Positions 25,101 to 32,498 of a stretch of 64,000 nt of DNA are shown here, piece by piece. The notes under the pieces are model-generated. The model saw only the letters and a program-made list of their open reading frames with translations. It was not told the origin of the DNA and did not search any database. This stretch comes from Lamellibrachia columna (lineage: Eukaryota > Annelida > Polychaeta > Sabellida > Siboglinidae). Position 1 is the first letter of the stretch, and the number at the start of each line of letters is the position of its first letter. Where the stretch lies: NCBI GenBank assembly GCA_963662155.1, contig OY759267.1:16520489-16584488 (forward strand). Reading direction: 5' to 3'. The translations under genes were made by a program, and so were the position numbers.

Positions 25101-28100
25101 TTTTGGGCGGGATATACTGCTTTTTCCCTTGGTTCCACTTTTTGGACGAAATGCACCACATTTTGTAATTTTCATAAACAAACAAAAATTCACTGTAAAA
25201 TTTATTTGTTTGTTGCCCATGAAACCATTCTAGGCACATTTAGTTTTCTTGGTCTCAAGTGATTTCACATTTTCTTGCAAGTGCGTTCACCACAAATGAG
25301 AATGGCACATTAAAATGGCAACCCTTAAAATGTAAAAAAACTATGAAAAACACAAAAAATTATGAAAGTTGGTGAGGAGGGTGACGCTTGCTTTTCATGA
25401 ACATGTTCATGCTTTTTCATGAGTCCTTTAATGCTTTTTCATGAGTCCTTTCATGTTTTTCATGAACAGATGTTGACACCTATGGGGGGTGTACCATTAG
25501 AGTTTTTAAGGACAAGAGTTTTCGGCAACTTTTTTTTAAAGGTATAAGGTCTGGTTATTATTATGGTAAAATCATGTAACATACGTATTCTTACATTTTG
25601 ACTGCCCAAATTTGTTTTAATGAAGCATAATTTGACTGCTATTTGTTTAATTGGAATGTTTCAGGTCAAATATCATGAGGGGAACGTAAGTTTACATGTG
25701 TTAATGATATTCCCATCACGTGATCCCATGAATGCCTGACGCTGATAACCTTTGTCCACAGGTGTTAGAAATGGTCAACAGCTGTTCATAAACGTACTGA
25801 ACAGCAAAGTCAATATTCATAAAAGGATAATGATAAAAAAAATTAGTGTGGTTCATTGAACACATCTGGATGGTCAAGATAATACAATAGATATAAAAAT
25901 TAAAATAACTCTGTACCTTTAAACTTAACAGAAAAGCACATAATTTATTTTTGTTCCCCGACACTATGCTATGTTGTCTTAAAACAAGCCAGCAATTTGT
26001 GCAATATTACGTAAGAATCAATTCATAATTTTCCAATATACAGTACAGAATTTGCTTTGCTTTGCAAACTGGAATACAATGGGTATAGTAAGTGATACAT
26101 TATCGTGTCAAAATATTTATTATACGTCCTACAAACATACCTTGACATGCCGACAGAAAGAGATTGCCGTCAGCTGAATAAATGCCACAGAATGCCTTCT
26201 GTCTGTGATAAGCCACAGTTTTCATTCGGTTTGGTAGAAAACTGGAAACAAAATGTCATAATATTGGATTACTGTAGAAGTGCCTGCAAAAACATTGTGG
26301 AATGTGTCAGCCCATCTTACATAAGTATTTTACATTAAGTTATTCCTAATTTGTAAACCAAATAGTACATTTTCCTGATTAAAAAATAACAACTCAAATT
26401 TGAGAAAATAAAATAATTATTTGCAACGATTTCCTGCTTGTAAAATTTTCATTTTACAAATGTAGTGAAAATGTTGATGTGTATTCCATGGTGAACAGAT
26501 TTATGTTTAAAATGAAATCATCACATACGACTATTAAATAATATTAATGTGGTAGAACATATTTATTTACCATGACTGAACGACACAACAATCTGCAGCA
26601 CTGAAGCACTGCCTGCCGTGCATCCCAATCTCTCTCTAGAACAGAGGCATTAACTGAAGCATCACTGATAACAGCAGAACCCTGCATCAATAGCCACTCT
26701 CCCCAGCCTCGCAATAACACTAAAATCTGAGCTCAGAGGTGCATCTAAAAAAGAAAGGTTTAGGTAATCTTGAAATCACTATTATAATGTCAAAGTTGTC
26801 AACAGATTGATGAAAACACTACGGAGCTGAGGAGAATAAGTACGGCTGAAAAGTCTTCATATGACTGTGAATATTTTTATGCTTTCTGCCGATGTAATTT
26901 GAATTTTCCAATTCTTTTCTCTGATTGACTACCCTATGACCAACGACCACCCCTCAAACAGTGATCCTAGATACACCACTGCCCGCAAATAAGGCCAAAT
27001 GGACAAGTATAGTATTGTTTTTCATTTGACAAATTATTTATGTTTAACAGTTGTTTTAGTATTTCATGTTAGAATGTAATTATATTGGGTTTTTTAAACT
27101 CTCTTTTAGGAAACCTGATGTCCTGGTATTGGATGGATGCTAAACAAGTTTGGACCTCACCTTACTGGAAAAAAAGAATTAATTTTTATCCAGAACAAAC
27201 AGTGGCGTGTTTGTGAGCAGTTTCTTTGTAGAAATGGACTTTCTCAGTGAACTTCTTCACAATACCAGTTACTTATTTATTATAATGCAAACAATAATTC
27301 TAAGAATTTTTTAGCAAAACAGTAATTACTTTTTTCTTGAATGGACGGATGTTCTGGTTTCTAGGACTGTGTCATTAGACATCTTATTTACCTCACAAGA
27401 AACTTGGTTGAAATATACGAATATTTTGGCCACGTCACACTGCCTGCATTGGTTGACTGACTGACCACAGGCATGTCACATGACCACCACCCACAGCGAA
27501 GTTAGTCCATTGATGAATGTTATGTGAATATATTAAGATATTTCAGTTTCTTGTGATGAAAATAAGATGTCTGTAGTAATTACTAATTACTTTGTCTGAA
27601 GTAGTCGAACAACAGACAAATGGTTTATTAGCACATACCTGTTGTATCAGATGTGACACCACAGGCTTCGCTTTCTTCACATATGGGTAACATTGTCCTG
27701 TTCGAAGGAGAATCTCCTGTTTTAACTCGCTTTTCTGAAATAATGCAATAGAAGCTTCACATAATTGAAGCATGAAACGTTATGTTCCATTAGATGCAGA
27801 ATCCTGTCGCAGGAGAGCAATTATCATCACTTAGAGTTACCGTATTCAACATATTAAGTGTACATGCCCTAATTAGCATACACCCCTTTTCTTAATTAGC
27901 AGGATCCATAATTATTGTAATTTGACTTGTGTGAAACAACTGAAAAGTACACCATCTGGTGTTAAACAATTGACACCACTTTTCAGTTGTTCTACACTAG
28001 TCCCCAAATTACACCACTAGTGTTAAACAGTTATTTTATTGCCTAGAGAAACACATTTTCGCATACGCTTATAAGAACAGATTCCTTGACATTTTTTCAT

Positions 28101-31100
28101 GGGCCAAATATTTTTCAAGCATACTATATGTGCATTAGATCAAATACAGTAAGTAGTAATTTACAATTATGCAGTTTGATAGTCATCTAACAAGATATGT
28201 AATATTTATGATTAACAAGATTTAACAAGATTGCCATCCCAAACAACAAGTTCCAGATGGCAAGTGGACAAGGAAGCCATTGGCTTATTGAGAGTCCAAC
28301 ATCTTTCTCATCTATGTATCAGATAATGATTATGGGGCTCAAAGCTTTTATCCATCTCTGAAAGGTGAACTGCAACATAAACAAGTCATAAGTAGTGCTC
28401 ATAAAGGTCATGTTAGTGTCAACCCCAACTTTCTAATATGTCCAACAAAGGAAATGATCAGATAACTTACATCCATCAATTGTGCATCTGGGATGATGTC
28501 AGCTGAAAGAAATAGTTTCCAGCATTATCAATGTCGAAAGAAAATGGATAAAAAGAATGGATAGATTGTGGCACCATAGTGTGTAGAAATATTTATCAGA
28601 CTGTGCCACCATCTTCAGCATAACATGTGATCAAATTTACAAGCATACATAATATAATACATTATAATAATAGTACATATGTACCACCTGATCAATTGAG
28701 ATGCTTTCAGGCACTTTACATACATGACAATTATGAAAAAAAAATATTAAAAACCATACAGCATTAATTATTCTAAAATGTAGTCCATCAAAAGATAATA
28801 CTAAAAAGTACACATACAAATTACTGCATAAAAATAAAATTATACATTGTAACTGAATGACTGCATTCAATCACATTACATATACATACTTGTTGTAGTA
28901 ACAAAACAAAGTTCCATACTTGGAGCGGGCACTGCTTGAGTGACATACACATCCTCATCATCATATATTTCGCTGTCGTCTGATAACTGTTCATCATCAG
29001 ACAACAGTCGGACCTGGTTGCTGCAACAATAAAAATTAAATTTATACAACTCGCCTCTAACAATAATTATTCAGAGCATGTCACACTTAGCCACAAGCAG
29101 ATCTGTTTATGCAAACACCATTTCAACTTCTATTGAAGCATCCAGCCATGCTGCAATTTAATGTCAATGCAATGTGTTATTATGACAAGTTCCTAAAAAA
29201 GTGTCATATAAAGAGTCTAAATAAACAAGTTTTAACCCAATTTTACAAAATGTCAACACTACTATCATAAGTATTTATTCAAGAACAACATTTTGCAATT
29301 TGCTATCAATAAAATAACCAAAATATCCTGGTTTTCAAAATCTACTTTGAATGGACGAAGTACTACCAGTAACTTAAATTAGGCAGGAAACATTAAAGGG
29401 AAACAAAAGTCATGGTATTGCTTATGCACCTATAAGAGTTACTAAAACATAACCATTTGCAACTACAATCACGAATATCACACCAGTGGCTTACTAAGAA
29501 AACTTTGTTGAACACACAGCATATTAATTTCATGGGCCACACCATACTGTTAGATAACCCTATGCCATAAAAGGTAAAGGTAAAGGTATGTTCTTATATA
29601 GCGCGGTATCCGGTCCATAGGACTGCTCAAAGCGCTTTACACTTCACCCCCTGGCAGACCTGTTCATTCCAAGGCCATCTCAACTTCTTTGGGAAGTATT
29701 CAGCCACGCTGCAATTGCTGTGCGAAGGCTATTCGTTCACATATCCACCACTGTCTGTATTGCCAGGTACTCATTTATACAGCTGAGTGAACTGTGGCAA
29801 CGTGGGGTGATCAAACTTGCCAAAGGTTCGAAGCGACCGCAGTGGGATTTGAAACCGGGTTCTCTCGATTGAGAGTCCGGCCTTCTAACCGGTATGCTAT
29901 CGCGCCCCACAAATGAGGGCATGTAATCTGGCAATATTCGTTCACCAAATGAAAATACATTTATAAACATGTACATACTCCTATGCATTTGCCAACAGGA
30001 TATGACCATGCTGTTTGCACCTAAACACAAATTATGCAACATATTTTGGCCTTTGTTTACTAAACTTATAATTTTCTGACCTAGCAGCAAGCTTGATTGA
30101 GAGTTTGCAACTGTTTCCACGACCGTTCAATTTTGGTTGAAGGCACTTGATGCATTTCACCAGATGTCGATTTCTTAGAACAACCAGGTGATTATTGGTC
30201 GCCCAATAAACATGTCAGCCCCTAGTATAATTGAGATCTCAGCAGAATCTCCCACTTTTAGAACAAACTTTATTTTATTCTTGATTGGAGCTACAAACGG
30301 TATAGTTGTTACCTATATTAGGTGCATTGCCCCAAAACCATGACTTTTGTTTTTGCGTTAACTACCAGTATATAAAATTATAAATAAACACCATTTTTTT
30401 TATTCTGTTACCTATTGATTGTTCGTTTCACTAGCTAGTTGATATGTCCAAATATTTTATCATAACCATCTCCTACAAAAGTGTCACATAAAGATGTTAA
30501 ATATTTAGGTTCAATTTAATTTTGCAGCATATCATGCATTAATGGAAGACACCATCTGCAGTGGTTATGGCATCTCTTCGAAATGTCAATTATCATATCG
30601 ATTCTTTCCAATAGGCAATACTGTGCACGTGCGATTGCAGCGTTTGATGCTGCTGTGAAATCTGTTGGGGTGTACACTTCCTCTAGGAGGTGATGACGAT
30701 GTCTACCATTAATGATTAAAAATTTAAGTTCTTCTTGATGAAACACTTCTAATCATTTGTTTGATTCATCAATAAAATATTTCATCTAAAATATAATATC
30801 TTGCATAAAAGTTTGCACATATTTTGTTAATATTAAAAACTTTCCCAACCAACACTTCTAATCATTTGTTTGATTCATCAATAAAATATTTCATCTAAAA
30901 TATAATATCTTGCATAAAAGTTTGCACATATTTTGTTAATATTAAAAACTTTCCCAACCAGTACTGAGCAGTAGGACTACACATATTTCCATTTTCTGGA
31001 TCCAGGGACTGCTTAATTGCAACACGGATCGAGGGCCTATTGATCCTGTTTACCTGTAAATGAGGTATGATACAAGATCTATTACGTCGGATTCCGACGA

Positions 31101-31277
31101 ATCGTTGGCGTTCTCGCGTCGGCTGGTGGTGGCGGCGTCAGATGGCGCGCGCGCGGCCGTTGCTGTGACGTTTGTCACACGGCTGTCACTGTCACTGACA
31201 GTCTGAGGCCGAGCCCGAGTCTGAGATCGTCGTCTTTCGCTCATTACCCTTTGCTGCCGCGAACTTCCCAGCCCCAT
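12910..31277 (-). CDS. DCAF11: DCAF11 (WDR23) orthologue, complete gene, 17 coding exons
   Basis: This encodes a DDB1- and CUL4-associated factor: a WD40 beta-propeller that presents substrates to the CUL4-DDB1-RBX1 ubiquitin ligase (in other animals, including NRF2/SKN-1). I assembled 17 coding exons with GT-AG borders and compatible phases: 1596 nt, 531 codons plus stop, close to the 546 aa I recall for human DCAF11. Family-diagnostic strings are SYLIY-SNQVRLL (N-terminus), ARDVGWSVVDT, YSSWSNYIHLLNIYGE, GGANDGALYVYDRE, AHEDDVNAVAFAD, FSGGDDGLCKVWDRR, SNSKDQTIKLWDMR, NWDYRWQRVPKK, TYRGHNVLHTL, GHRACVRDVSWHP and the final WDG. Two WDxR motifs (WDRR near residue 350, WDMR near 397) are the kind that contact DDB1. 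The protein stops shortly after the last blade (WDGAVGMWYYSAE) and lacks the vertebrate C-terminal tail. Exon coordinates are in the next four entries. Confidence 0.95.
13511..13570 (+). mobile_element. SINE 3' fragment
   Basis: GAACAGGTTTGCCAGAGGG followed by GTGAAGTGTAAAACACTTTG and AGCAGTCCTA matches the 3' body of the tRNA-derived SINE seen in full at 29569-29909. It is only a fragment, within DCAF11 intron 15. Confidence 0.7.
14470..16078. repeat. Minisatellite, about 38-bp unit, interrupted by a CR1 copy
   Basis: Units of the form GCCATCAATGAGAATCCCAT plus CATGCAATCTGTTTAGA fill 14470-14985 (about 14 units, a few shortened by loss of CAATCT) and resume at 15921-16078 (about 4 units). 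The CR1 at 14987-15920 splits the array; GTTTA at both edges may be its target duplication. The array lies in DCAF11 intron 14 and its last unit ends only about 28 bp from the exon 14 splice donor. Confidence 0.95.
14987..15920 (-). pseudogene. CR1-like LINE, 5'-truncated, with long intact RT C-terminal ORF
   Basis: On the minus strand an uninterrupted frame from about 15920 to 15074 encodes the C-terminal third of a CR1-clade reverse transcriptase. It enters just before the catalytic FADDTKLF and continues through WSEKWQMLFNFGKCKC, DLGVTISADMKVSEQCG, YKAIVRPHLEYCIQAW, ERIQRRATKMIPEL and NEWNKLS. The remaining 3' UTR runs to 14987 and ends with GGATGGCAAATCTTGTTAAA. The upstream endonuclease and RT finger/palm parts are missing, so it is dead on arrival, but the absence of stops suggests recent insertion. 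It sits inside the 38-bp minisatellite. Confidence 0.9.
16568..19648 (-). CDS. DCAF11: DCAF11 exons 9-13 (central WD40 blades)
   Basis: Exon 9, 19522-19648: HLLNIYGEQQIHEALAL, then NSFCIFSLAFSMDNRDIMGG. Exon 10, 18428-18485: ANDGALYVYDREKNIRSLK. Exon 11, 17898-17990: IDAHEDDVNAVAFADATSQ, ILFSGGDDGLCK. Exon 12, 17360-17452: VWDRRALSETNPQPVGVLAG, HMDGITFIDTK. Exon 13, 16568-16657: GDGRYLLSNSKDQTIKLWDM, RCFSSKEAQH. Exons 11-13 are 93, 93 and 90 nt and all phase 0, so any one could be skipped without a frameshift. Exons 12 and 13 supply the two WDxR motifs. The intact LINE (19914-23244) lies in intron 8 and a pogo-type MITE in intron 9. Confidence 0.95.
18020..18270 (-). mobile_element. tRNA-derived SINE, minus orientation
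   Basis: Read on the minus strand, the head has a Pol III A-box-like GTGGTGTAGAGG and a B-box-like GGTTCGAATCC (about 18205-18215), then the body ACTCAGTTATATAAATAAG and AATACTTCCCAGAGAAGTTG, ending near ACAGGTCTACCTGGGGGTG. It lies in DCAF11 intron 10, downstream of the 18428-18485 exon. It is a fossil SINE, not a tRNA gene. Confidence 0.8.
19296..19457. mobile_element. pogo/Tigger-type MITE copy 1
   Basis: Begins CAGTGGACTCAGACAGAATC after TA and ends ATTCCATTAAGCGGAGTCCA, again next to TA. These inverted termini match those of the copy at 36175-36349. TA target duplication and CAGTGGAC ends are typical of the pogo/Tigger branch of Tc1-mariner. No coding sequence; it is in DCAF11 intron 9. 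Confidence 0.7.
19914..23244 (+). mobile_element. Full-length-looking LINE (RTE-like), 12-bp target duplication
   Basis: The element is bounded by a perfect 12-bp direct repeat, ACCTGGAGGTCA, at 19902-19913 and 23245-23256. It starts CTTCCTTGTGGACTGTTACC, has a 240-270 bp 5' UTR, one long ORF, a very short 3' UTR (GGGGCCAAGAGGATTAAG) and a TAAG/AAGT tandem tail (about 23229-23244) rather than poly(A). It inserted into DCAF11 intron 8 antisense to the gene. The perfect duplication and uninterrupted ORF indicate a young, possibly still competent insertion. Confidence 0.92.
20188..23211 (+). CDS. LINE polyprotein: AP endonuclease + reverse transcriptase (1007 aa)
   Basis: Starts at ATG 20188 (the open frame extends a little upstream, to about 20155). 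The N-terminal apurinic-endonuclease-like domain (about residues 45-300) has CWNVRTLYQAGKLAQL, ESRW, GDMNAKIG and the catalytic SDHHLLVG. A lysine/arginine-rich linker follows. The RT domain (about 510-800) shows LKLGKAPGIDNIPSDVL, NWRGIMLLSVPSKILCRI, EQAGFRKDKSCTDHI, FVDFEKAFDSIDR, GVRQGCLLSPLLF and the active-site FADDLALLS. The C-terminal region carries GCETWKTTQ, WSWIGHTLRKDP and RQGRPKINWRR. No stop or frameshift interrupts it. It resembles RTE/BovB-style elements in layout (single ORF, short 3' repeat tail); I did not resolve the clade. Confidence 0.95.
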   Translation: MNTQPHLDLSKAGCPERVRMNPLGESRQEAQGRKSLLQLKSKIRIGCWNVRTLYQAGKLAQLTKEMRTYKLSFIVVCESRWNTFGKVTTSSGETYLYSGNEREEDAHTHGVGLLLSKDAAKSLIEWEPVSERIITARFTSKGRNITIIHCYAPTNSAEFEEKETYQHLQTVTQKLPKRDIQVVMGDMNAKIGKDNDNWKGTMGKEGLGQMNENGLLFADFCTLNELIIGGTLFPHKPTHKATWISPDLKTENQIDHITITKKWRRVLLDVRVKRGADINSDHHLLVGEFRMKLAAKKKTDNKVQRRFEIRKLQNTKIRQELGITLRNRFQALEEGKNIDEKWARCKNAITDTREQVLGCWEARRKDWITDDTWEAIEARRETKMKLNKEADDTRKKKLQQEYQERNKTVKKKTKRDKKTYVEKLANEAEIAARQNNSRELYKITRQLAGKNKSTSRPIRDKQGNLLTKESLQLQRWKEYFQDILNRPPPDSIPDIEETNEDLNINCGRISKEEIKRAIKKLKLGKAPGIDNIPSDVLKADIGATTNVLYSVLNEIWDKEEIPTEWKTGMLVTIPKKGNLSECKNWRGIMLLSVPSKILCRIILDRIQETVDKKLRKEQAGFRKDKSCTDHIATLRIIVEQCIEWQSSLYINFVDFEKAFDSIDRTVLWKLLRHYGLPTKFVTLIKNMYEGFTGHVIFNGQVSEGFQIGTGVRQGCLLSPLLFLIAIDWTMKRSTEHHRTGIQWNLFSQLEDLDFADDLALLSETHKHMQQKTERLQEKSSQLGLKINVGKTKVMKVNSRSSEPISLESGTVEEVQDFIYLGSNISTNDGADKDVELRINKARHAFRTLRPVWLSSQLSINTKIRIFNTNVKPVLLYGCETWKTTQSLNNKLQVFINSRLRYILKVWWPNKISNKELWKKTKQEEISTTIKRRKWSWIGHTLRKDPTNTTKQALDYNPQGKRRQGRPKINWRRSTLQDLEKVGVTWQEAKAIAQKRVRWRNMVDALCS
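23285..23735 (-). pseudogene. 3' end of another LINE family (RT C-terminus)
   Basis: On the minus strand the frame 23733-23317 ends with a typical non-LTR C-terminal block: RSSTSQQLIVPKTKLNLG, KHAFSVAAPRVWNELP, FRKKLKTSIPN. Its 3' UTR (GCGCCTCTGAGCTCAGG) ends in an ATT tract, which appears as AATAATAATAATAATT at about 23288-23301. A shorter relative of the same 3' region is at about 63322-63470, and a GAGCTCAGAGG fragment at about 26725-26745. It is 5'-truncated, inside DCAF11 intron 8. Confidence 0.8.
23860..24030. repeat. GAT-rich minisatellite
   Basis: Imperfect repeats built from GATGATGAAGATGGTGGGG and GATGATGGCATGGATGAT, with about five higher-order units. DCAF11 intron 8. Confidence 0.85.
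24146..27734 (-). CDS. DCAF11: DCAF11 exons 4-8 (pre-propeller and first blades)
   Basis: Exon 4, 27639-27734 (phase 0): KSELKQEILLRTGQ...SHLIQQ. Exon 5, 26571-26635: acceptor TGTTCTAG, REIGMHGRQCFSAADCC; 65 nt, recognised only by its match to the RERG...GSFS...FLPN region of the family. Exon 6, 26141-26241: FLPNRMKTVAYHRQKAFCG then SADGNLFLSACQ. Exon 7, 24940-25042: (D)HYMRVYDTSKGQFTKVKM then VRARDVGWSVVDTCF. Exon 8, 24146-24189, 44 nt: PDGNYLIYSSWSNY. Every junction keeps the frame: CAG/AGA, TG/T, G/AT, AG/T and A/TC. An in-frame stop just upstream of exon 7's acceptor (GTTGATAG) fixes that boundary. Confidence 0.9.
24400..24935. repeat. Degenerate tandem repeat (about 145 bp x 3-4) ending at the DCAF11 exon 7 donor
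   Basis: Recurring blocks on the plus strand are TATAACAGTCACA, GCATTAAAGTAATTTTATTT, TTAGAACA, GCACCCCCTGGTGTACCTG / GTGCCCCTGTTGTACCTG / CACCCTGTTGTACCT. The rightmost block runs into exon 7, so on the minus strand each unit begins with a version of the exon 7 splice donor (GGTACACC, GGTACAAC). Confidence 0.6.
25395..25470. repeat. TTTTTCATGA short tandem repeat
   Basis: Three to four copies of TGCTTTTTCATGAGTCCTTT and nearby CATGAACATGTTCATG, in DCAF11 intron 6. Local low-complexity duplication. Confidence 0.7.
27378..27585. repeat. Inverted repeat, about 55-bp arms
   Basis: AGACATCTTATTTACCTCAC plus AAGAAAC (about 27378-27405) is inverted as GTTTCTTGTGATGAAAATAA plus GATGTCT (about 27548-27575), with AATATWTYAA pairing further in. 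The loop is about 100 bp. Probably a MITE-like hairpin in DCAF11 intron 4. Confidence 0.5.
27838..28160. repeat. Hairpin-forming dispersed repeat, copy 1
   Basis: Shares with 62515-62830 the series ATTAAGTGTACATGCCCTAA, TTAGCATACACCCC, GGATCCATAATTAT, AATTTGACTTGTGTG and CTTATAAGAACAGATT. Inside it, GTGTGAAACAACTGAAAAGT is inverted as ACTTTTCAGTTGTTCTACAC about 40 bp later, giving a strong hairpin, and CACCATCTGGTG is palindromic. DCAF11 intron 3. Confidence 0.75.
28208..28325 (-). mobile_element. CR1-like LINE 3' end
   Basis: Minus-strand 3' UTR fragment: GTTGGACTCTCAATAAGCCA, TTGTCCACTTGCCATCTGGA, ending GGATGGCAATCTTGTTAAAT plus a second CTTGTTAA. Same family as 14987-15920. DCAF11 intron 3. 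Confidence 0.85.
28471..31277 (-). CDS. DCAF11: DCAF11 exons 1-3 (N-terminal acidic region)
   Basis: Exon 1 is 31054-31277: ATG at 31277, a Ser/Arg/Thr-rich disordered start (RRRSQTRARPQTVSDSDS), then VIDLVSYLIY, with donor GTAAAC and 2 bases left over. Exon 2 is 28920-29020: acceptor TTGTTGCAG, junction codon AGC, then NQVRLLSDDEQLSDDSE and a Asp/Glu-rich stretch, with donor GTATGG. Exon 3 is 28471-28502, only 32 nt: acceptor TTTCTTTCAG, encoding (T)DIIPDAQLMD, with donor GTAAGT. The HxDL-like hydrophobic stretch followed by QVRL is the conserved N-terminal feature of this family. The SINE at 29569-29909 and the 109-bp duplication sit in intron 1. Confidence 0.9.
29569..29909 (-). mobile_element. 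tRNA-derived SINE, full-length copy
   Basis: On the minus strand it starts GGGGCGCGATAGCATACCGG (A-box-like TAGCATACCGG) followed by GGACTCTCAATCGAGAG and a B-box-like GGTTTCAAATCCC. The body is CACTCAGCTGTATAAATGAG, GGCTGAATACTTCCCAAAG, GAACAGGTCTGCCAGGGGG and AAGCGCTTTGAGCAGTCC. It ends in a short ACCTTT tandem tail (AAAGGT repeats at 29575-29592). This 340-bp copy is the reference for the other SINE fragments in the window. DCAF11 intron 1. Confidence 0.88.
30742..30959. repeat. Perfect tandem duplication, 109-bp unit x2
   Basis: 30742-30850 and 30851-30959 appear identical, each starting AACACTTCTAATCATTTG and ending CTTTCCCAACC. DCAF11 intron 1. Confidence 0.95.
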
Positions 31278-32498
31278 ACACCCGTATTTATTTCAACGGA
31301 ACTGGACGTGCATGCTATATACGTTGTCTCCCCGGAAGCTTGCTTCCGAAAATGTGCAAGACACATAAGAATGAAATGCTCTCGACTTAGTTGTTGACGC
31401 AGGATGTTGGTACTGTCTCGGGTTTAATCGAATGTCTACGCTGATTGGGTCAAAAAGGGGCTCAGAGCCGCTCCCCGCACAGGTGGCGCCACCGATGAAC
31501 GATGGAGAACTACAGAGAAGTTCCTGAAGAAAACACGATTTGTTGACGAAGCTGTCAAAAAGGCACATTGTTAATGAAGGTACAATATGACGCAGAAGCA
31601 CGCATCATGTAGTATATGACTATGTAATAAGCGTGCTGCTAAAAAGTGCTATGTATATGCTATGCCTGTCGGTATGGCCAATATGTCAATAACAATGTTC
31701 CACCCATAAATGTAATCCCTATCCTGGACGCAGTGAAGCTGGCGGGCCTGTCAGGTGTGCAACTTGATCCATATGTGGCTGTTATTCATAATTATTGTTT
31801 ATCCCAGGGAAGGCATTTAGACTGACGCGGTGGGGGGTCATTTAAGACAAAGTAAGTTAAGCTAAAAATGTTAAGGTTAACATACGTAAGATTTATAAAC
31901 CTGAAAAGTATTTCCATCTACTTAAGTCTTAACTTGCTGTTCCTGGGGTTTTCTATTAATATGATAACTTGAGGTTAGGTAAGTAATTTGGTGGTCATTG
32001 GGCTTTAACAAAATATGTTGGCATATATCAGGATTTATTTTAGTATTGTGTGCAGTTTGTTTTTATAATTACACACACACTCTCTGACACGCGCAAGCTC
32101 AGCCACTCACACCCACGCACACCCACACCCACACACACACACCCACGCATGCACGCACACACACACACCTACCCACACACACACACACACACACACATAC
32201 ACACACACACACCCATGCTGATGCCGAGTGATAGCATCATGGCACGCACTGTCTTCAGGTTAACGCCAACAAGACTACCTCCCGGGGTTGGCACCCCACA
32301 GCATATACAAAATAAATATTTTAGGGTTGACTTTGCACCAGCTGGTTAGTGATTTTAATGCTAACCACTGTATTTTCCAAAATATTCATACTCCGAGTCT
32401 GGGACTATTATTTTGTTTGTTTGCATGTACACATCTGGTCCAAATAAATATATTCTGATTCTGCAAAATCTCAACAAAAATATGCTTTCGTGTTGCAG
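31278..32498. promoter_or_regulatory. Head-to-head interval between DCAF11 and ANO10
   Basis: DCAF11 begins at 31277 on the minus strand; the first ANO10 coding exon begins at 32499 on the plus strand with a non-coding exon expected upstream. The interval includes inverted ETS-type cores CGGAAGC-TT-GCTTCCG (31333-31348), about 55 bp from the DCAF11 ATG, and an inverted CCAAT box (GATTGGGTC, about 31443). DCAF11 exon 1 itself is CpG-rich (GGCGCGCGCGCGGCCG near 31145). These suggest a shared housekeeping promoter, but neither transcription start was identified. Confidence 0.5.
32069..32213. repeat. CA-rich microsatellite
   Basis: Compound (CA)n / CACACCCA / GCACGCAC tract between DCAF11 and ANO10. 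The ORF that spans it is only a low-complexity translation. Confidence 0.95.

Noticed and set aside
26571..26760. Longer frame EWLLMQGSAVISDASVN through 26571
   Set aside because: The real exon 5 uses a different frame from acceptor TGTTCTAG at 26635; the longer frame has no family match and part of it is repeat-like.
29800..29909. tRNA-like sequence with A and B boxes
   Set aside because: Part of a SINE; no proper cloverleaf or anticodon stem, and several diverged copies exist.
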